A stretch of DNA of 64,000 bases from Bdellovibrionales bacterium (GCA_005801425.1 SYDY01000121.1:62001-126000); one strand, 5' to 3'. Counted from the stretch's first letter, positions 1-8,912 are shown. The notes: a model not told the origin generated them from the sequence alone. Made by a program: numbers and translations.

Positions 1-661
1 TATACACCACATCGGCACCTTCAACGGCACCCAAATCATGACATACTTCAATTTTAGCACCCGAAGCCTTTGCGGCTGTCTGGGCCTCACGCACAATTTC
101 ATCTTTGGGCGCGTATTCTCGGGGCGTAATGATCCGCACATTCACGCCTGCCAATGCGCCGCCGAGCATCATGGAATGGGCCATATTGTTGCCATCGCCC
201 ACATACACCAATGTTTGTCCGGCCAAGGTCCCACGGTTTTCTTTGATGGTCTGCAAATCTGCCAAGATCTGACACGGATGCAATAAATCATCCAAACCGT
301 TGATCACGGGCACGCGCGACGCCGAGGCCAATCCTTGAACCTCTTCATGCTTGTAGGTTCGGATCATCAAAATATCGAGATAGCGCGACAATACTTTGGC
401 AGTATCCGTAATCGGTTCACCACGACCAATCTGAATGTCACGGGAGGACAAAAAGATGGCCTGTCCGCCCATTTGAATGGCGCCAGCTTCAAAAGATACC
501 CGTGTGCGTGTCGAACTCTTCTGGAAAATCATACCGAGCACTTTGCCGCGCATGGCTTGGGCATAGGCTTCGGGGCGTTGCTTCATGTGCGCAGCACGGT
601 CGAGCACCAATGTTTGTTCTGCGGCTGAAAGATCGAGATCACGGAGAAAATGTCGTGTCAT
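1..661 (-). CDS. argF: Ornithine carbamoyltransferase, 3' end outside window
   Basis: Translation of the minus strand from an ATG at 661 gives 220 residues that run off the window edge (full-length enzymes are about 310). The carbamoyl-phosphate site STRTRVSFE and the HPCQ motif are both visible, followed by LVYVGDGNNMAHS at the start of the ornithine-binding half. The enzyme makes citrulline from ornithine and carbamoyl phosphate in arginine synthesis, in the cytoplasm. Aspartate carbamoyltransferase shares the fold, but the GDGNNMAHS segment is the ornithine-enzyme version. The gene is divergent from thiI, with 112 bases between the start codons. Confidence 0.93.
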   Translation of the reverse strand, partial: MTRHFLRDLDLSAAEQTLVLDRAAHMKQRPEAYAQAMRGKVLGMIFQKSSTRTRVSFEAGAIQMGGQAIFLSSRDIQIGRGEPITDTAKVLSRYLDILMIRTYKHEEVQGLASASRVPVINGLDDLLHPCQILADLQTIKENRGTLAGQTLVYVGDGNNMAHSMMLGGALAGVNVRIITPREYAPKDEIVREAQTAAKASGAKIEVCHDLGAVEGADVVY

Positions 662-740
662 GGGTGGATGATATAACCAACCCATCACCCCGTTACAAGA
701 AGAGCAAAACTATGATAAATCATGTGCATAATAACTTCAC

Positions 741-764
741 GGGCGATTCACGAATCGCCCCTAC
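741..764. repeat. Family A palindromic repeat, intergenic copy
   Basis: Inverted repeat GGGCGATTC-AC-GAATCGCCC followed by CTAC. It ends ten bases before the thiI start codon, so a hairpin here would sit at the ribosome-binding region. The same element recurs inside three genes at 6706, 14214 and 58290. Confidence 0.85.
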
Positions 765-773
765 AAGAAAACA

Positions 774-1958
774 ATGAGACCACCCGTGAACCATGACCAT
801 TGCACTGTTCTTTTGCATTACGGCGAATTGGCGCTTAAAGGCAGAAACAAACACCGATTTATTCGGCAATTGTTGCTCAATCTTCGGGACAACTTTCCCG
901 CAAACGATATTGCCAAGATTGAACGCTTAGAAGGCCGTGCGATGGTCAAATTTAGCCGGCCATGGGACGATGAGCTCCATACACGTTTGCAATGTGTCTA
1001 TGGGTTTGCCGATTATTCACCCGCTCACGTCTGCGCGCCCACGCTTGATGCCCTCAAATCAACCGCCTGCGATGTAGCATCCAAACTTTCTTATGAGAGC
1101 ATGCGGGTTACAGCACGTCGAGGCGTCAAAAAGTTCCCATACGACAGCATGGAGATCCAACGCGTTGTGGGATCTGCATTGATGGATCTACGTCCTGTTC
1201 CCGTCAAAATGAAACATGCGGATCTCAACGTACGCATTGAAGTCATGGAAGATCGTGCGTTTGTGTTTGCCGAAAAGATAAAAGCCGCAGGTGGACTTCC
1301 CGTTGGAAGCAGTGGACGTGTGCTTGCGCTGCTTTCGGGCGGCATTGATTCACCGGTTGCAGCCGCACGCATGCAGCGACGTGGATGTCAGGTGGTGTTT
1401 TTACACTTCCATAGCCAACCCTATCAATCAAGCGCAGGACGCGACAAAGCCATGGCGTTGGCACAGCATTTGGCGCGTTATCAAGTACATACCAAAATAA
1501 TTCTCGCACCCCTCGGCGATTTACAGCGCGAGATCATTACCCATTGTCCACACAAATTGGTCGTTGTGCTTTATCGGCGTTTTATGTTTCGGATCGCCGA
1601 ACGACTTGCCAAACAAAATCGTTGCAAAGCATTGATCACAGGCGAAAGTCTTGGTCAAGTTGCGTCACAAACATTGACCAATATTCAAACCATTAATGAA
1701 GCCATATCACTTCCTGTGTTGCGTCCATTGATTGGATTTGACAAACTTGAAATCATCAATCAAGCCATTCAATTGGGCACCTATGACACCTCGATACAAC
1801 CCGATCAGGATTGCTGTCAGCTATTCATGCCCACATCACCTGAAACCCACGCCTCCATTGATGAGATCATGGAAGCCGAATCAGCGCTTAATATCAAAGT
1901 ATTGTGTGATGATGTGATCAAGCGCACAGAATTACTTTCTGTGGAGGCATGTTGGTGA
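774..1958 (+). CDS. thiI: tRNA 4-thiouridine / thiamine sulfurtransferase ThiI
   Basis: 394 residues. The N-terminal LLHYGELALKGRN begins the ferredoxin-like/THUMP region (about 10-175). The adenylating PP-loop is LLSGGIDSPVAAARM near residue 190, and GESLGQVASQT near 290 is the conserved downstream motif. ThiI activates U8 of tRNA for sulfur transfer and can feed sulfur to thiamine thiazole. The rhodanese domain of the E. coli protein is absent; the protein ends just after the DCCQLFMP segment, like the short ThiI forms of many bacteria, so the sulfur relay must use another route. It overlaps rarA by ten bases. No strong Shine-Dalgarno precedes the ATG, and a palindromic repeat occupies that place. 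Confidence 0.92.
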   Translation: MRPPVNHDHCTVLLHYGELALKGRNKHRFIRQLLLNLRDNFPANDIAKIERLEGRAMVKFSRPWDDELHTRLQCVYGFADYSPAHVCAPTLDALKSTACDVASKLSYESMRVTARRGVKKFPYDSMEIQRVVGSALMDLRPVPVKMKHADLNVRIEVMEDRAFVFAEKIKAAGGLPVGSSGRVLALLSGGIDSPVAAARMQRRGCQVVFLHFHSQPYQSSAGRDKAMALAQHLARYQVHTKIILAPLGDLQREIITHCPHKLVVVLYRRFMFRIAERLAKQNRCKALITGESLGQVASQTLTNIQTINEAISLPVLRPLIGFDKLEIINQAIQLGTYDTSIQPDQDCCQLFMPTSPETHASIDEIMEAESALNIKVLCDDVIKRTELLSVEACW

Positions 1959-3229
1959 CGCTCTTTTCTGCTGCCTATGATCGAACATTTCGTGGACCGT
2001 TGGCTGAACGCATGCGACCCAAATCGCTCGCCGATTATGTGGGCCAAGATCACATTGCGGGCAAAAGCAGCATGCTCATACGGATGCTCCAACGAGGACA
2101 TTTGCCTTCGATGATCTTGTGGGGTCCCCCAGGAAGCGGAAAAACAACGCTGGCACAATGTTTGGCCGCCGATTTTAAAGCGATATTTGAATCGGTTTCT
2201 GCCGTACTAGCAGGCGTCAAAGAACTTCGTGAAGTCATCGAACGTGCCGGGCAACGTCGTGCGCAACGTGCAGAGCGAACATTGCTTTTTGTTGATGAAA
2301 TTCATCGATTCAACAAAGCCCAACAAGATGCTTTGTTGCCCTATGTGGAATCGGGTCTTTTAACACTGATTGGTGCAACCACAGAAAACCCTTCGTTTGA
2401 AGTCAACAGTGCCTTGCTCTCGCGCTGTCGTGTTCTCGTGTTGAAACCACTGACCGGTGAGCAGCTGATCACCATTTTAAAACATGCATTGACTGATCGT
2501 GATCGCGGTTTAGGTGCTCTACGATTAAATGCAGACAAAGCCACACTCGCTGCCATGGCCGCCGCAGCCCACGGTGATGCGCGACGTGCACTCACCACGC
2601 TTGAAATATCTGCCGATCTCGTTGACGATGGTGGGACGATTACACCCGCAGAAGTTGAACAAGCCATTCAAGATCGAACCATTCGCTATGACAAAGCGGG
2701 AGAAGAGCACTACAACGTCGTAAGTGCATTCATCAAAAGCATGCGTGGGTCGGATGCAAATGCCTCTATCTATTGGATGACCCGCATGCTCGAAGCGGGC
2801 GAGCCACCTCGTTTTATTCTGCGACGCATGGTCATTTTTGCGAGCGAAGATATCGGCAATGCTGATCCGCGAGCGCTTGAGGTGGCAATCAACGCACATC
2901 GTGCCTATGAATTTGTGGGCCTTCCAGAGGCTGCGTTGGCCATGAGCCAAGCTGCCGCGTATTTGGCGCACGCACCAAAATCCAATGCATCCATCATGGC
3001 CTACGTGGCCGCACGCAAGGATGTGAAGCAATTGGGTGCACTTCCTGTCCCCATGAAACTTCGCAATGCAACAACCGGTTTGATGGCACATTTAGGTTAT
3101 GGTGAAAACTACAAATATCCGCACAACTTTGAAAATCATTATGTTGAAGAGACATATCTGCCGGATGAGTTGATTGGGCGGGAATATTACAAACGGGACC
3201 CCCGCATTCGCGAGGATGACACGACCTAA
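1949..3229 (+). CDS. rarA: Replication-associated recombination protein A (AAA+ ATPase)
   Basis: 426 residues of the MgsA/RarA/WRNIP1 family. Walker A is WGPPGSGKTT near residue 54, Walker B LLFVDEIHRF near 113, and the sensor region is GATTENPSFEVNSALLSRCR near 141. The C-terminal tetramerisation region contains the conserved YVAARKDVK and LGYGENYKYPHNF segments. RarA acts at stalled replication forks with SSB. The last codons (DPRIREDD) are encoded by a family C palindromic repeat at 3196-3220 that runs up to the stop, so the native C-terminus was probably replaced or extended by the element. The 3' end overlaps the convergent miaE by four bases. Confidence 0.93.
   Translation: MLVTLFSAAYDRTFRGPLAERMRPKSLADYVGQDHIAGKSSMLIRMLQRGHLPSMILWGPPGSGKTTLAQCLAADFKAIFESVSAVLAGVKELREVIERAGQRRAQRAERTLLFVDEIHRFNKAQQDALLPYVESGLLTLIGATTENPSFEVNSALLSRCRVLVLKPLTGEQLITILKHALTDRDRGLGALRLNADKATLAAMAAAAHGDARRALTTLEISADLVDDGGTITPAEVEQAIQDRTIRYDKAGEEHYNVVSAFIKSMRGSDANASIYWMTRMLEAGEPPRFILRRMVIFASEDIGNADPRALEVAINAHRAYEFVGLPEAALAMSQAAAYLAHAPKSNASIMAYVAARKDVKQLGALPVPMKLRNATTGLMAHLGYGENYKYPHNFENHYVEETYLPDELIGREYYKRDPRIREDDTT
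3196..3220. repeat. Family C palindromic repeat inside the rarA 3' end
   Basis: GGACCCCCGCATTCGCGAGGATGAC, shown in parts: GGACCCCCG, CATT, CGCGAGGATGAC. This is a slightly decayed copy of the GATCCCCGC...GCGGGGATGAC element seen elsewhere in the window. It is read in frame as RDPRIREDD at the end of RarA. Confidence 0.8.
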
Positions 3230-3852
3230 TGCACCCTCGCCGTAATTCCCTGCTGCATCATGATCTCACCTTCTGTGAGCAATAATTCATCAAGACGTGC
3301 TGCAATGATTTCTGGGGATGCCTCTTTGCATGCAAGACGCACAAAAAGTCGATAATGCCCAGCTTCTGCACGAGCAAGCCGTGAATAAAATGTGCGAAGC
3401 GACGGATCTTCCAAGTATTCGCCCAGTAAAAACAGCCGTTCCCAAGAACGTGCTTCGACAATGCCAACAATCAGAAGCCAGTCGATCTTACGCGCACTGG
3501 GATGGCCTTGTCGCCGAAGTTTCATCAACGCAACCACGTAAGGATCACCCCGGTCTGAACCAAGCATGGCACCACGTGCATGAAGCAAATCAACAACCTG
3601 TTGAAAATGTCGCAATTCCTCTTGCGCCAATCGTGCCATAGCCAACAAAAGATCTGTGTCTTCAGGATATGAACTGATCAAAGAGATCGCAGTCGCGGCC
3701 GCCTTGCGTTCGCAATGGGCATGATCTTGTAACAATGCAATGAGATCGCTTTTGGCAACATCAACCCATATTCTAGGGGTAGGAACTTTAAGGATCTGAT
3801 GCGGATGTTGCATTTCGGCATCGATACGTTCAAGGGAAATGGCGACGCTCAT
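3226..3852 (-). CDS. miaE: tRNA-(ms2io6A) hydroxylase MiaE
   Basis: 208 residues with the ferritin-like diiron ligand set: DHAHCERKAA near 43, EELRHFQQV near 78, EARSWERL near 133 and EAGHYRLF near 163. MiaE hydroxylates the isopentenyl group of ms2i6A37 in tRNAs reading U-starting codons. Its ATG overlaps the stop of the HMGR-MVK gene (ATGA, 3852-3849), so it is the last gene of the isoprenoid operon. That location is sensible, because the prenyl group it modifies comes from the same pathway. Its length fits the short Pseudomonas-type MiaE. No miaA or miaB lies in the window. Confidence 0.92.
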   Translation of the reverse strand: MSVAISLERIDAEMQHPHQILKVPTPRIWVDVAKSDLIALLQDHAHCERKAAATAISLISSYPEDTDLLLAMARLAQEELRHFQQVVDLLHARGAMLGSDRGDPYVVALMKLRRQGHPSARKIDWLLIVGIVEARSWERLFLLGEYLEDPSLRTFYSRLARAEAGHYRLFVRLACKEASPEIIAARLDELLLTEGEIMMQQGITARVH

Positions 3853-6089
3853 ATATCCGCACCTATTTCAATTTCAATGGCTTGAAATCCTGCATCGCGA
3901 ATAGCGCGTGCCACAGAGGAAGTGCCTTCTGGGCACACGGCGATCATCGATCCTCCACCCCCACCGCCGGTAAGTTTCGCACCTGTTGCACCGTGATTGC
4001 GCGCAAGATCAACAAGCATTTCAAGTTCAGGACAGGAAACCTGCAATGCATTCAAAAGGCCATGGTTAAGATTGAATAACAAACCCAGTTCTTGCCAATC
4101 GCCTTTTTTGAGTGCTTCAGCACCCGCAAGAACCAAAGTATCAATGTCCTGGAAAATGCGTTGATACAAATGAGGAGACGCATCAAAACCTGCACGCACG
4201 CGTGCCACCATTTTTGCGGTCAGGCTTTGAACGCCCGTCATACCGATCACCAATGGTAAAGGCTCCCCAAGTGCAATATTTGTGATGATAGGAGCTTCAC
4301 CTTTTTGAAACATCATCAAACGGCCATAGGTGGCCATGGTGTTATCAATCCCCGATGCCGTGCCATGGGCGATGGTTTCCGACGCATAGGCCAAGGCATT
4401 GACGCGTTCATTTGAAAGACCTAGCGCAAAATACGTATCCAATGCGCGTACAACAGCAACAGCCAAGGCAGCTGAGCTACCAAGCCCTGCGGCACGTGGA
4501 ATTTGTGGATCGATACGGATAATCATATCGCGATCATTCAAACCAAGATCATCCAAAATGACCGAAAGACAATCTTCCAAAGAGCTTGCATTGGCTTGCT
4601 TTCGGACCACACGTTCGACACCCCAGGTTGGGATCACAAGTCGTATGCCGGGTGTATCAGAAGCAAGAACGCGCGCACCCACGGCCAATGGAACAGGCGC
4701 TGCAATCGCATGGGTTCCATACACCACCGCATGTTCACCAAGTAAAATCACTTTGCCCGCACCCGTACATTCGGGTGAAAAAGCAACCTGCGGCTCAGTA
4801 TCGTACGTCGTAAGTTCGCGGATAATTTCTTGGGCCTTCCACATTTTAACTTCACCACTGGCCACCAAGGATTTTACCACCTGTTCAAAAATAGCCGATG
4901 AAGCCCCTGCGGACGCCGCCACACTGCGTGCATGCAAATTCATATGGCCACGCTGGATCCCATCGGTGACCAAGGCACGAAGTGCCGAAAAATTTTGTGC
5001 AAGTCCTGCTGCAACCATCACTTCAGAGAGTTGCGCTGCGGAGGGTGTCCCCAAAATACGATGGGCAAGCGCTACCATGGGATTAGACTGTAAATTACCG
5101 CCCACAACACCCACTTTGATGGGCATTTTCAGACGGCCACGTAAATTGCCTTCGGCATCTTTCCACCATTGTGTAAGCGACGTGTAAGATCCGGTACGTG
5201 CAGCATAAGCATGAGCGCCTGCTTCCATGGAACGCCAATCGTTGCCTGTCGCGATGGCAACGGCATCAATGCCATTCATAATCCCTTTGTTGTGTGTTGC
5301 GGCTCTGTACGGATCGACCGCCGCAAAATCATTGGCCAGGATCACGCCATCACATACTTCTTCGCCGCTGTAGCCTTTGCCCTCAAGACTCCTCAATGAA
5401 AACACCACTTCAGCGCATGCAAGCGCGCGATCGGCGAGATTTGATAAGATCCGAAGAAAAGCTTTTCCACCAGTCAGTTCTTCCAAGAGCGGCGCCACTT
5501 CTTCACACATACTATTCACCATATTGGCGCCCATGGCATCGCACGTATTCACCACCAGATGTATTACAAGCATTTCGGCTTTGGTGGTCGGTGCACGATG
5601 ACGAACCACTTCGACATCAAGCGCCCCACCACCGCGGGCGACCATCCGAGGATGCAAGCTGTTGGCAAGCTCAAGGATCGTTTGACGTGCCGCCATCACC
5701 GCTTGGCGTGCTTTTGTAATGGATGGAACTTGGGTAATTTGCACTTGTCCCAAAAGAACAGATTCTGCTGGAATACAACGAAAGCCACCACCAGCACGTG
5801 CTGCTAACGCAGCAGAACTGATGGCCGCAATGATCGACGGTTCTTCAACCACCATAGGAATAATGCGTTCTACATCGTTGATCACAAAATTAAGGCCCAA
5901 GCCCATCGGTAAGCCAAAAACACCGATGACGTTTTCAACCATTTTATCGGCATCGCGATCGGTCAAACGAAATCGTCCCGCCAACAATGCATCGCGATCG
6001 GTCGCGCTTAAAATATTTTTTTCAACAAGAATGCGAAGGCGATCCTGTCCTGAAAGTCTGTAAAATCCTGAAAGACGCGAGGTTACCAC
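3849..6089 (-). CDS. Fused HMG-CoA reductase (class II) - mevalonate kinase
   Basis: The start chosen is GTG at 6089, preceded by AGGAG with six bases of spacing and by the stop of the upstream kinase gene; this gives 746 residues. Residues 1 to about 410 are a class II HMG-CoA reductase: ENVIG near 52, E83, K268 in THNKG, D284 in TGND, and H382 in GHMNLHAR. These almost match the catalytic Glu83, Lys267, Asp283 and His381 of the Pseudomonas mevalonii enzyme. DAMGANMVN is the cofactor-site motif. Residues about 443-746 are a GHMP-family mevalonate kinase: GKVILLGEHAVVYG, GLGSSAA near 535, SGID with D582, and KLTGGGGGG near 705. One polypeptide would thus reduce HMG-CoA to mevalonate and phosphorylate it. 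An upstream ATG-like start at 6167 would add 26 residues inside the preceding gene and is less likely. Confidence 0.93.
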   Translation of the reverse strand: MVTSRLSGFYRLSGQDRLRILVEKNILSATDRDALLAGRFRLTDRDADKMVENVIGVFGLPMGLGLNFVINDVERIIPMVVEEPSIIAAISSAALAARAGGGFRCIPAESVLLGQVQITQVPSITKARQAVMAARQTILELANSLHPRMVARGGGALDVEVVRHRAPTTKAEMLVIHLVVNTCDAMGANMVNSMCEEVAPLLEELTGGKAFLRILSNLADRALACAEVVFSLRSLEGKGYSGEEVCDGVILANDFAAVDPYRAATHNKGIMNGIDAVAIATGNDWRSMEAGAHAYAARTGSYTSLTQWWKDAEGNLRGRLKMPIKVGVVGGNLQSNPMVALAHRILGTPSAAQLSEVMVAAGLAQNFSALRALVTDGIQRGHMNLHARSVAASAGASSAIFEQVVKSLVASGEVKMWKAQEIIRELTTYDTEPQVAFSPECTGAGKVILLGEHAVVYGTHAIAAPVPLAVGARVLASDTPGIRLVIPTWGVERVVRKQANASSLEDCLSVILDDLGLNDRDMIIRIDPQIPRAAGLGSSAALAVAVVRALDTYFALGLSNERVNALAYASETIAHGTASGIDNTMATYGRLMMFQKGEAPIITNIALGEPLPLVIGMTGVQSLTAKMVARVRAGFDASPHLYQRIFQDIDTLVLAGAEALKKGDWQELGLLFNLNHGLLNALQVSCPELEMLVDLARNHGATGAKLTGGGGGGSMIAVCPEGTSSVARAIRDAGFQAIEIEIGADI

Positions 6090-6090
6090 A

Positions 6091-7140
6091 TCATGCTCCT
6101 GCAACAACCGAAACACCTGCTTGGGCCTTATGGAGATCCAAATCGACAAGATGATTTTCTTGGGCAATCAAAATACGAAATTTATCGCAAGCATCGCGAT
6201 CAGCAAACCACGCCATTCCGAGATCGCCCCCACCTGCGCCCGAAGGTTTATACACGCCACCACAATAATGGGCCAGCTTGCGTGCTCTTGCATGCCCTGG
6301 CGTTAGCATCGGTAAATCCATCAGATCGCCTAGGCGACACAACATCGATGAATAGGAATCTACGATTGAAATAAAACGATTGATGTCGCCCTCGGCCCAA
6401 GCCGCCAGACCTTCTTCAGCAAGCGCACAGAGATCACGAACCACGGGCATCATCTGTTTAGGATTTTCGGAACATGCCCAATGAAATTTTTCGAGCCTGG
6501 TGGCTGTGTTGCTGCTTTCTTGGGGCCAGATATAAACCGCATGCAGGTTTTGAGGCCAAGCAAGATCGTCACTGATTGTCACGTCATCCCCATGCCATTG
6601 TACCGAACGTATGCCGCCGAAATAGCTTGCAACAACGTCCATACCACTGCCACGATGATTTTGTTCTGCTTGGTGCAATGCAATCAATTGACGCCACGAG
6701 AACACGGGCGGTTCACGAACCGCCCCTACAGAAGAACCACAACAATCTGATTTTTTTTCACGAACCAACGCCCCTACATATTCTTCAACTGCTTTCGCGG
6801 TTGCGACCATCAATGCTGCGCTTGAACCAATGCCAAGCTTGATGCCCGTTTTGAGATCGGAAAACGCGGACGTGTCCACCGTAATCGCAGCATCGTGTAG
6901 ATCCGGTGCACTCGCTTCAATCACCCGACGAACAAATCCGAAATATGGATCTAACTCACTAAAAATATCTGGTGATGTTTTATGGCCCGAAGAAACACAA
7001 ACATGTCCAGGATGCGTACAAATCGTTGTTTCGGCAAATCGATCGACAGCCATCACAAGACCTGGTGCACCATGCAATACAGCATACTCCCCAAGAAGAA
7101 CCACTTTCCCGGGTGCTCGCGCCGTCAACATGCGCTTCAC
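6091..7140 (-). CDS. Phosphomevalonate kinase (GHMP family)
   Basis: 349 residues. GHMP motif 1 is GKVVLLGEYAVLHGAPG, motif 2 KLGIGSSAALMVA near 101, then SGMDVVASYFGG near 165 and motif 3 KPSGAGGGDLGMAW near 295. It converts mevalonate 5-phosphate to the diphosphate, and its place between the decarboxylase and HMGR-MVK genes supports this over other GHMP roles. Residues 122-145, in a loop between the GSSAA helix and the next conserved helix, carry two repeat-encoded peptides, VGALVREK and VGAVREPP. They come from a decayed and an intact family A repeat (6757-6777 and 6706-6729). The stop lies one base before the GTG of the next gene. Confidence 0.9.
   Translation of the reverse strand: MKRMLTARAPGKVVLLGEYAVLHGAPGLVMAVDRFAETTICTHPGHVCVSSGHKTSPDIFSELDPYFGFVRRVIEASAPDLHDAAITVDTSAFSDLKTGIKLGIGSSAALMVATAKAVEEYVGALVREKKSDCCGSSVGAVREPPVFSWRQLIALHQAEQNHRGSGMDVVASYFGGIRSVQWHGDDVTISDDLAWPQNLHAVYIWPQESSNTATRLEKFHWACSENPKQMMPVVRDLCALAEEGLAAWAEGDINRFISIVDSYSSMLCRLGDLMDLPMLTPGHARARKLAHYCGGVYKPSGAGGGDLGMAWFADRDACDKFRILIAQENHLVDLDLHKAQAGVSVVAGA
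6706..6729. repeat. Family A palindromic repeat inside phosphomevalonate kinase
   Basis: GGGCGGTTC-AC-GAACCGCCC plus CTAC, a perfect nine-base stem. On the coding strand it starts GTAGGGGC and is translated in frame as VGAVREPP (residues 138-145). Confidence 0.92.
6757..6777. repeat. Decayed second family A repeat in phosphomevalonate kinase
   Basis: TTCACGAACC-AACGCCCCTAC keeps the right half and the GCCCCTAC end of family A but lacks the left arm. It is translated as VGALVREK (residues 122-129), 27 bases from the intact copy. Confidence 0.6.
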
Positions 7141-8138
7141 TGAAGAACCTCATTGACCTGAACACCTGAGCCCAATCCCACAATTTGCACCGCTTCAACA
7201 CCCGGTACAGATCGAAGATCTTCGGCAATACGTTCGGCGTCATCGCCCTGGCAAATGACTTTGACCTGCGGCCCTGCATCCATGGTAAAGCATGCAGCAA
7301 TACCCGAGGCACGAAGCGCACGAACACGATGCATCACTTCAACCGACGCACCATTCCAGTACAAAAGTCCGGGATCTGCCGCCAACATCACTGCATGCAT
7401 TTTGAGGCAGCTTTGTTCGGTAACAGAGGCAAGTAAATCAAAATCACGCGTCGCAATCGCACCGCGCATAGCATCGAGATCCTGCGACGATGTTTCAACC
7501 CATGCAGGGTAATAAGGTGATGTGGATGCTGTGAGTTCCATCCCTGCCGATGAAGATGTTATTTTACGATCCAAGCGCGTCATCACAACAACTATTTTTA
7601 ATGGCCATTGATCGCCCGAAAGGAGTTGTTCAGCATAGGCACTCCGATTATCTCCTGGCGATCCCCTATGCATTTCAACAAAGCCACCAAAAATAGACCT
7701 CGCCGCCGAACCTGATCCGCGCCTGGCCAAGCATGTCAATTCACGGGGCGTAAGATTTAAATTTGCCGCCGTAGAGGCTGCCGAAGCCAGTGCTGCAAAA
7801 CCCGAGGCAGAAGAGGCAAGACCTACTGCAAGAGGAACAGTGCTTGTGCTCACCACATGGGCCGCATCACTTCGACCCGCAATCGTACGAACAAGATCCA
7901 GAAATTCTGTCACACGTGCGTATTCACGCCCTTGTGCAGCAAGCCCATTGATTTCAACAATGTCGGGGCCTGATATACCTAAAAACGTCACCGCTGTTGT
8001 GCTGTTAAGCTTACCCAACGTGACCGAGATAGAACCAACAGCAGGAATATTCAGCGCAGCGTCACTCTTGCCCCAGTACTTCACGAGAGCAATATTGGCA
8101 CCGGCCACCGCCTGCATCGTTTTACTTCTCAAATGCAC
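7137..8138 (-). CDS. mvaD: Diphosphomevalonate decarboxylase
   Basis: 333 residues from a GTG at 8138 (GGAGG nine bases upstream). An alternative ATG at 8117 would start directly before the family signature. ANIALVKYWGK near residue 14, VGLASSASGFAALA near 105 and RRGSGSAARSIFGG near 137 are diagnostic. The enzyme decarboxylates mevalonate diphosphate to isopentenyl diphosphate with ATP. The last four bases overlap the phosphomevalonate kinase start. HMG-CoA synthase, IPP isomerase and a short-chain farnesyl synthase are not in this window. Confidence 0.94.
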   Translation of the reverse strand: MHLRSKTMQAVAGANIALVKYWGKSDAALNIPAVGSISVTLGKLNSTTAVTFLGISGPDIVEINGLAAQGREYARVTEFLDLVRTIAGRSDAAHVVSTSTVPLAVGLASSASGFAALASAASTAANLNLTPRELTCLARRGSGSAARSIFGGFVEMHRGSPGDNRSAYAEQLLSGDQWPLKIVVVMTRLDRKITSSSAGMELTASTSPYYPAWVETSSQDLDAMRGAIATRDFDLLASVTEQSCLKMHAVMLAADPGLLYWNGASVEVMHRVRALRASGIAACFTMDAGPQVKVICQGDDAERIAEDLRSVPGVEAVQIVGLGSGVQVNEVLQ

Positions 8139-8911
8139 TGTGTTCGTCCTCCATCGACGGCTATTGATGTACCACGCATATAGGCGGCACTAGGGCTTGC
8201 AAGAAAAACAGCAAGTGCCGCAATTTCACGAGGTTCTGCCAAACGATGTTCGGGAACTGCAGCGGTCCATCCTGCAAGAATGGACTCGGGCGAAACATGG
8301 TTGTTCGTGGCAAGAGTGTCACGAAGTTTTGTTAAACGATCGGTATTGGTGAACCCAGGCAAAATATTATTCACCGTGATCCCAGGAGGAAGTTCTTTGG
8401 ACAATGTTTTTGACCAGCCTCCCATGGCCGCACGCACGGTATTGGATACGCCCAAATGGTGAATCGGTTCACGCACCGATGTCGATACAATGTTGATGAT
8501 GCGGCCATAGCCCAGCCGCTCCATGCCAGGAACAAAATTTTGTGCCAGCACATGAGACGCCAACACGTGCTGCGTAAAAACGCGCATCATCGTGTTTGTT
8601 GTGGCCTTAAGCAACGGTCCTGGCTCAGGACCGCCCGAGTTGTTGATCAAAATATGCACATCACCCATACGAACAGAAATTTCTTCTGCAGCACGCGCCG
8701 TTGCATCCAGATCAGTAAGATCGACCGAAACAGAAATTGCATCCACGCCTTTGGCATTAAGCGCACGTGTTGTTTCTTCAAGTGATTTTGGATCGCGACC
8801 AAGAATAGCCACGGAAACGCCTTCGTCCGCCAAGGCGTCGGCAATGGCCCGACCAATGCCACGACTTCCTCCGCACACCACAGCACGTTTTCCATGAAGA
8901 CCTTCGGACAT
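8129..8911 (-). CDS. SDR-family protein lacking the YxxxK pair
   Basis: 260 residues, FabG-like. The cofactor motif is CGGSRGIGRAIA at 13-24 and NNSGG at 90-94, and S143 aligns with the catalytic Ser. The expected Tyr-x-x-x-Lys pair 13 residues on reads S156-N-T-V-R160, so both the Tyr and the Lys are replaced. An SDR subfamily with this substitution is known to me from database annotations, with no settled reaction. The gene sits between truD and the decarboxylase gene in an isoprenoid/quinone operon, so a redox or binding role in that pathway is possible but unproven. The end overlaps the mvaD start. Confidence 0.85.
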   Translation of the reverse strand: MSEGLHGKRAVVCGGSRGIGRAIADALADEGVSVAILGRDPKSLEETTRALNAKGVDAISVSVDLTDLDATARAAEEISVRMGDVHILINNSGGPEPGPLLKATTNTMMRVFTQHVLASHVLAQNFVPGMERLGYGRIINIVSTSVREPIHHLGVSNTVRAAMGGWSKTLSKELPPGITVNNILPGFTNTDRLTKLRDTLATNNHVSPESILAGWTAAVPEHRLAEPREIAALAVFLASPSAAYMRGTSIAVDGGRTQCI

Positions 8912-8912
8912 G

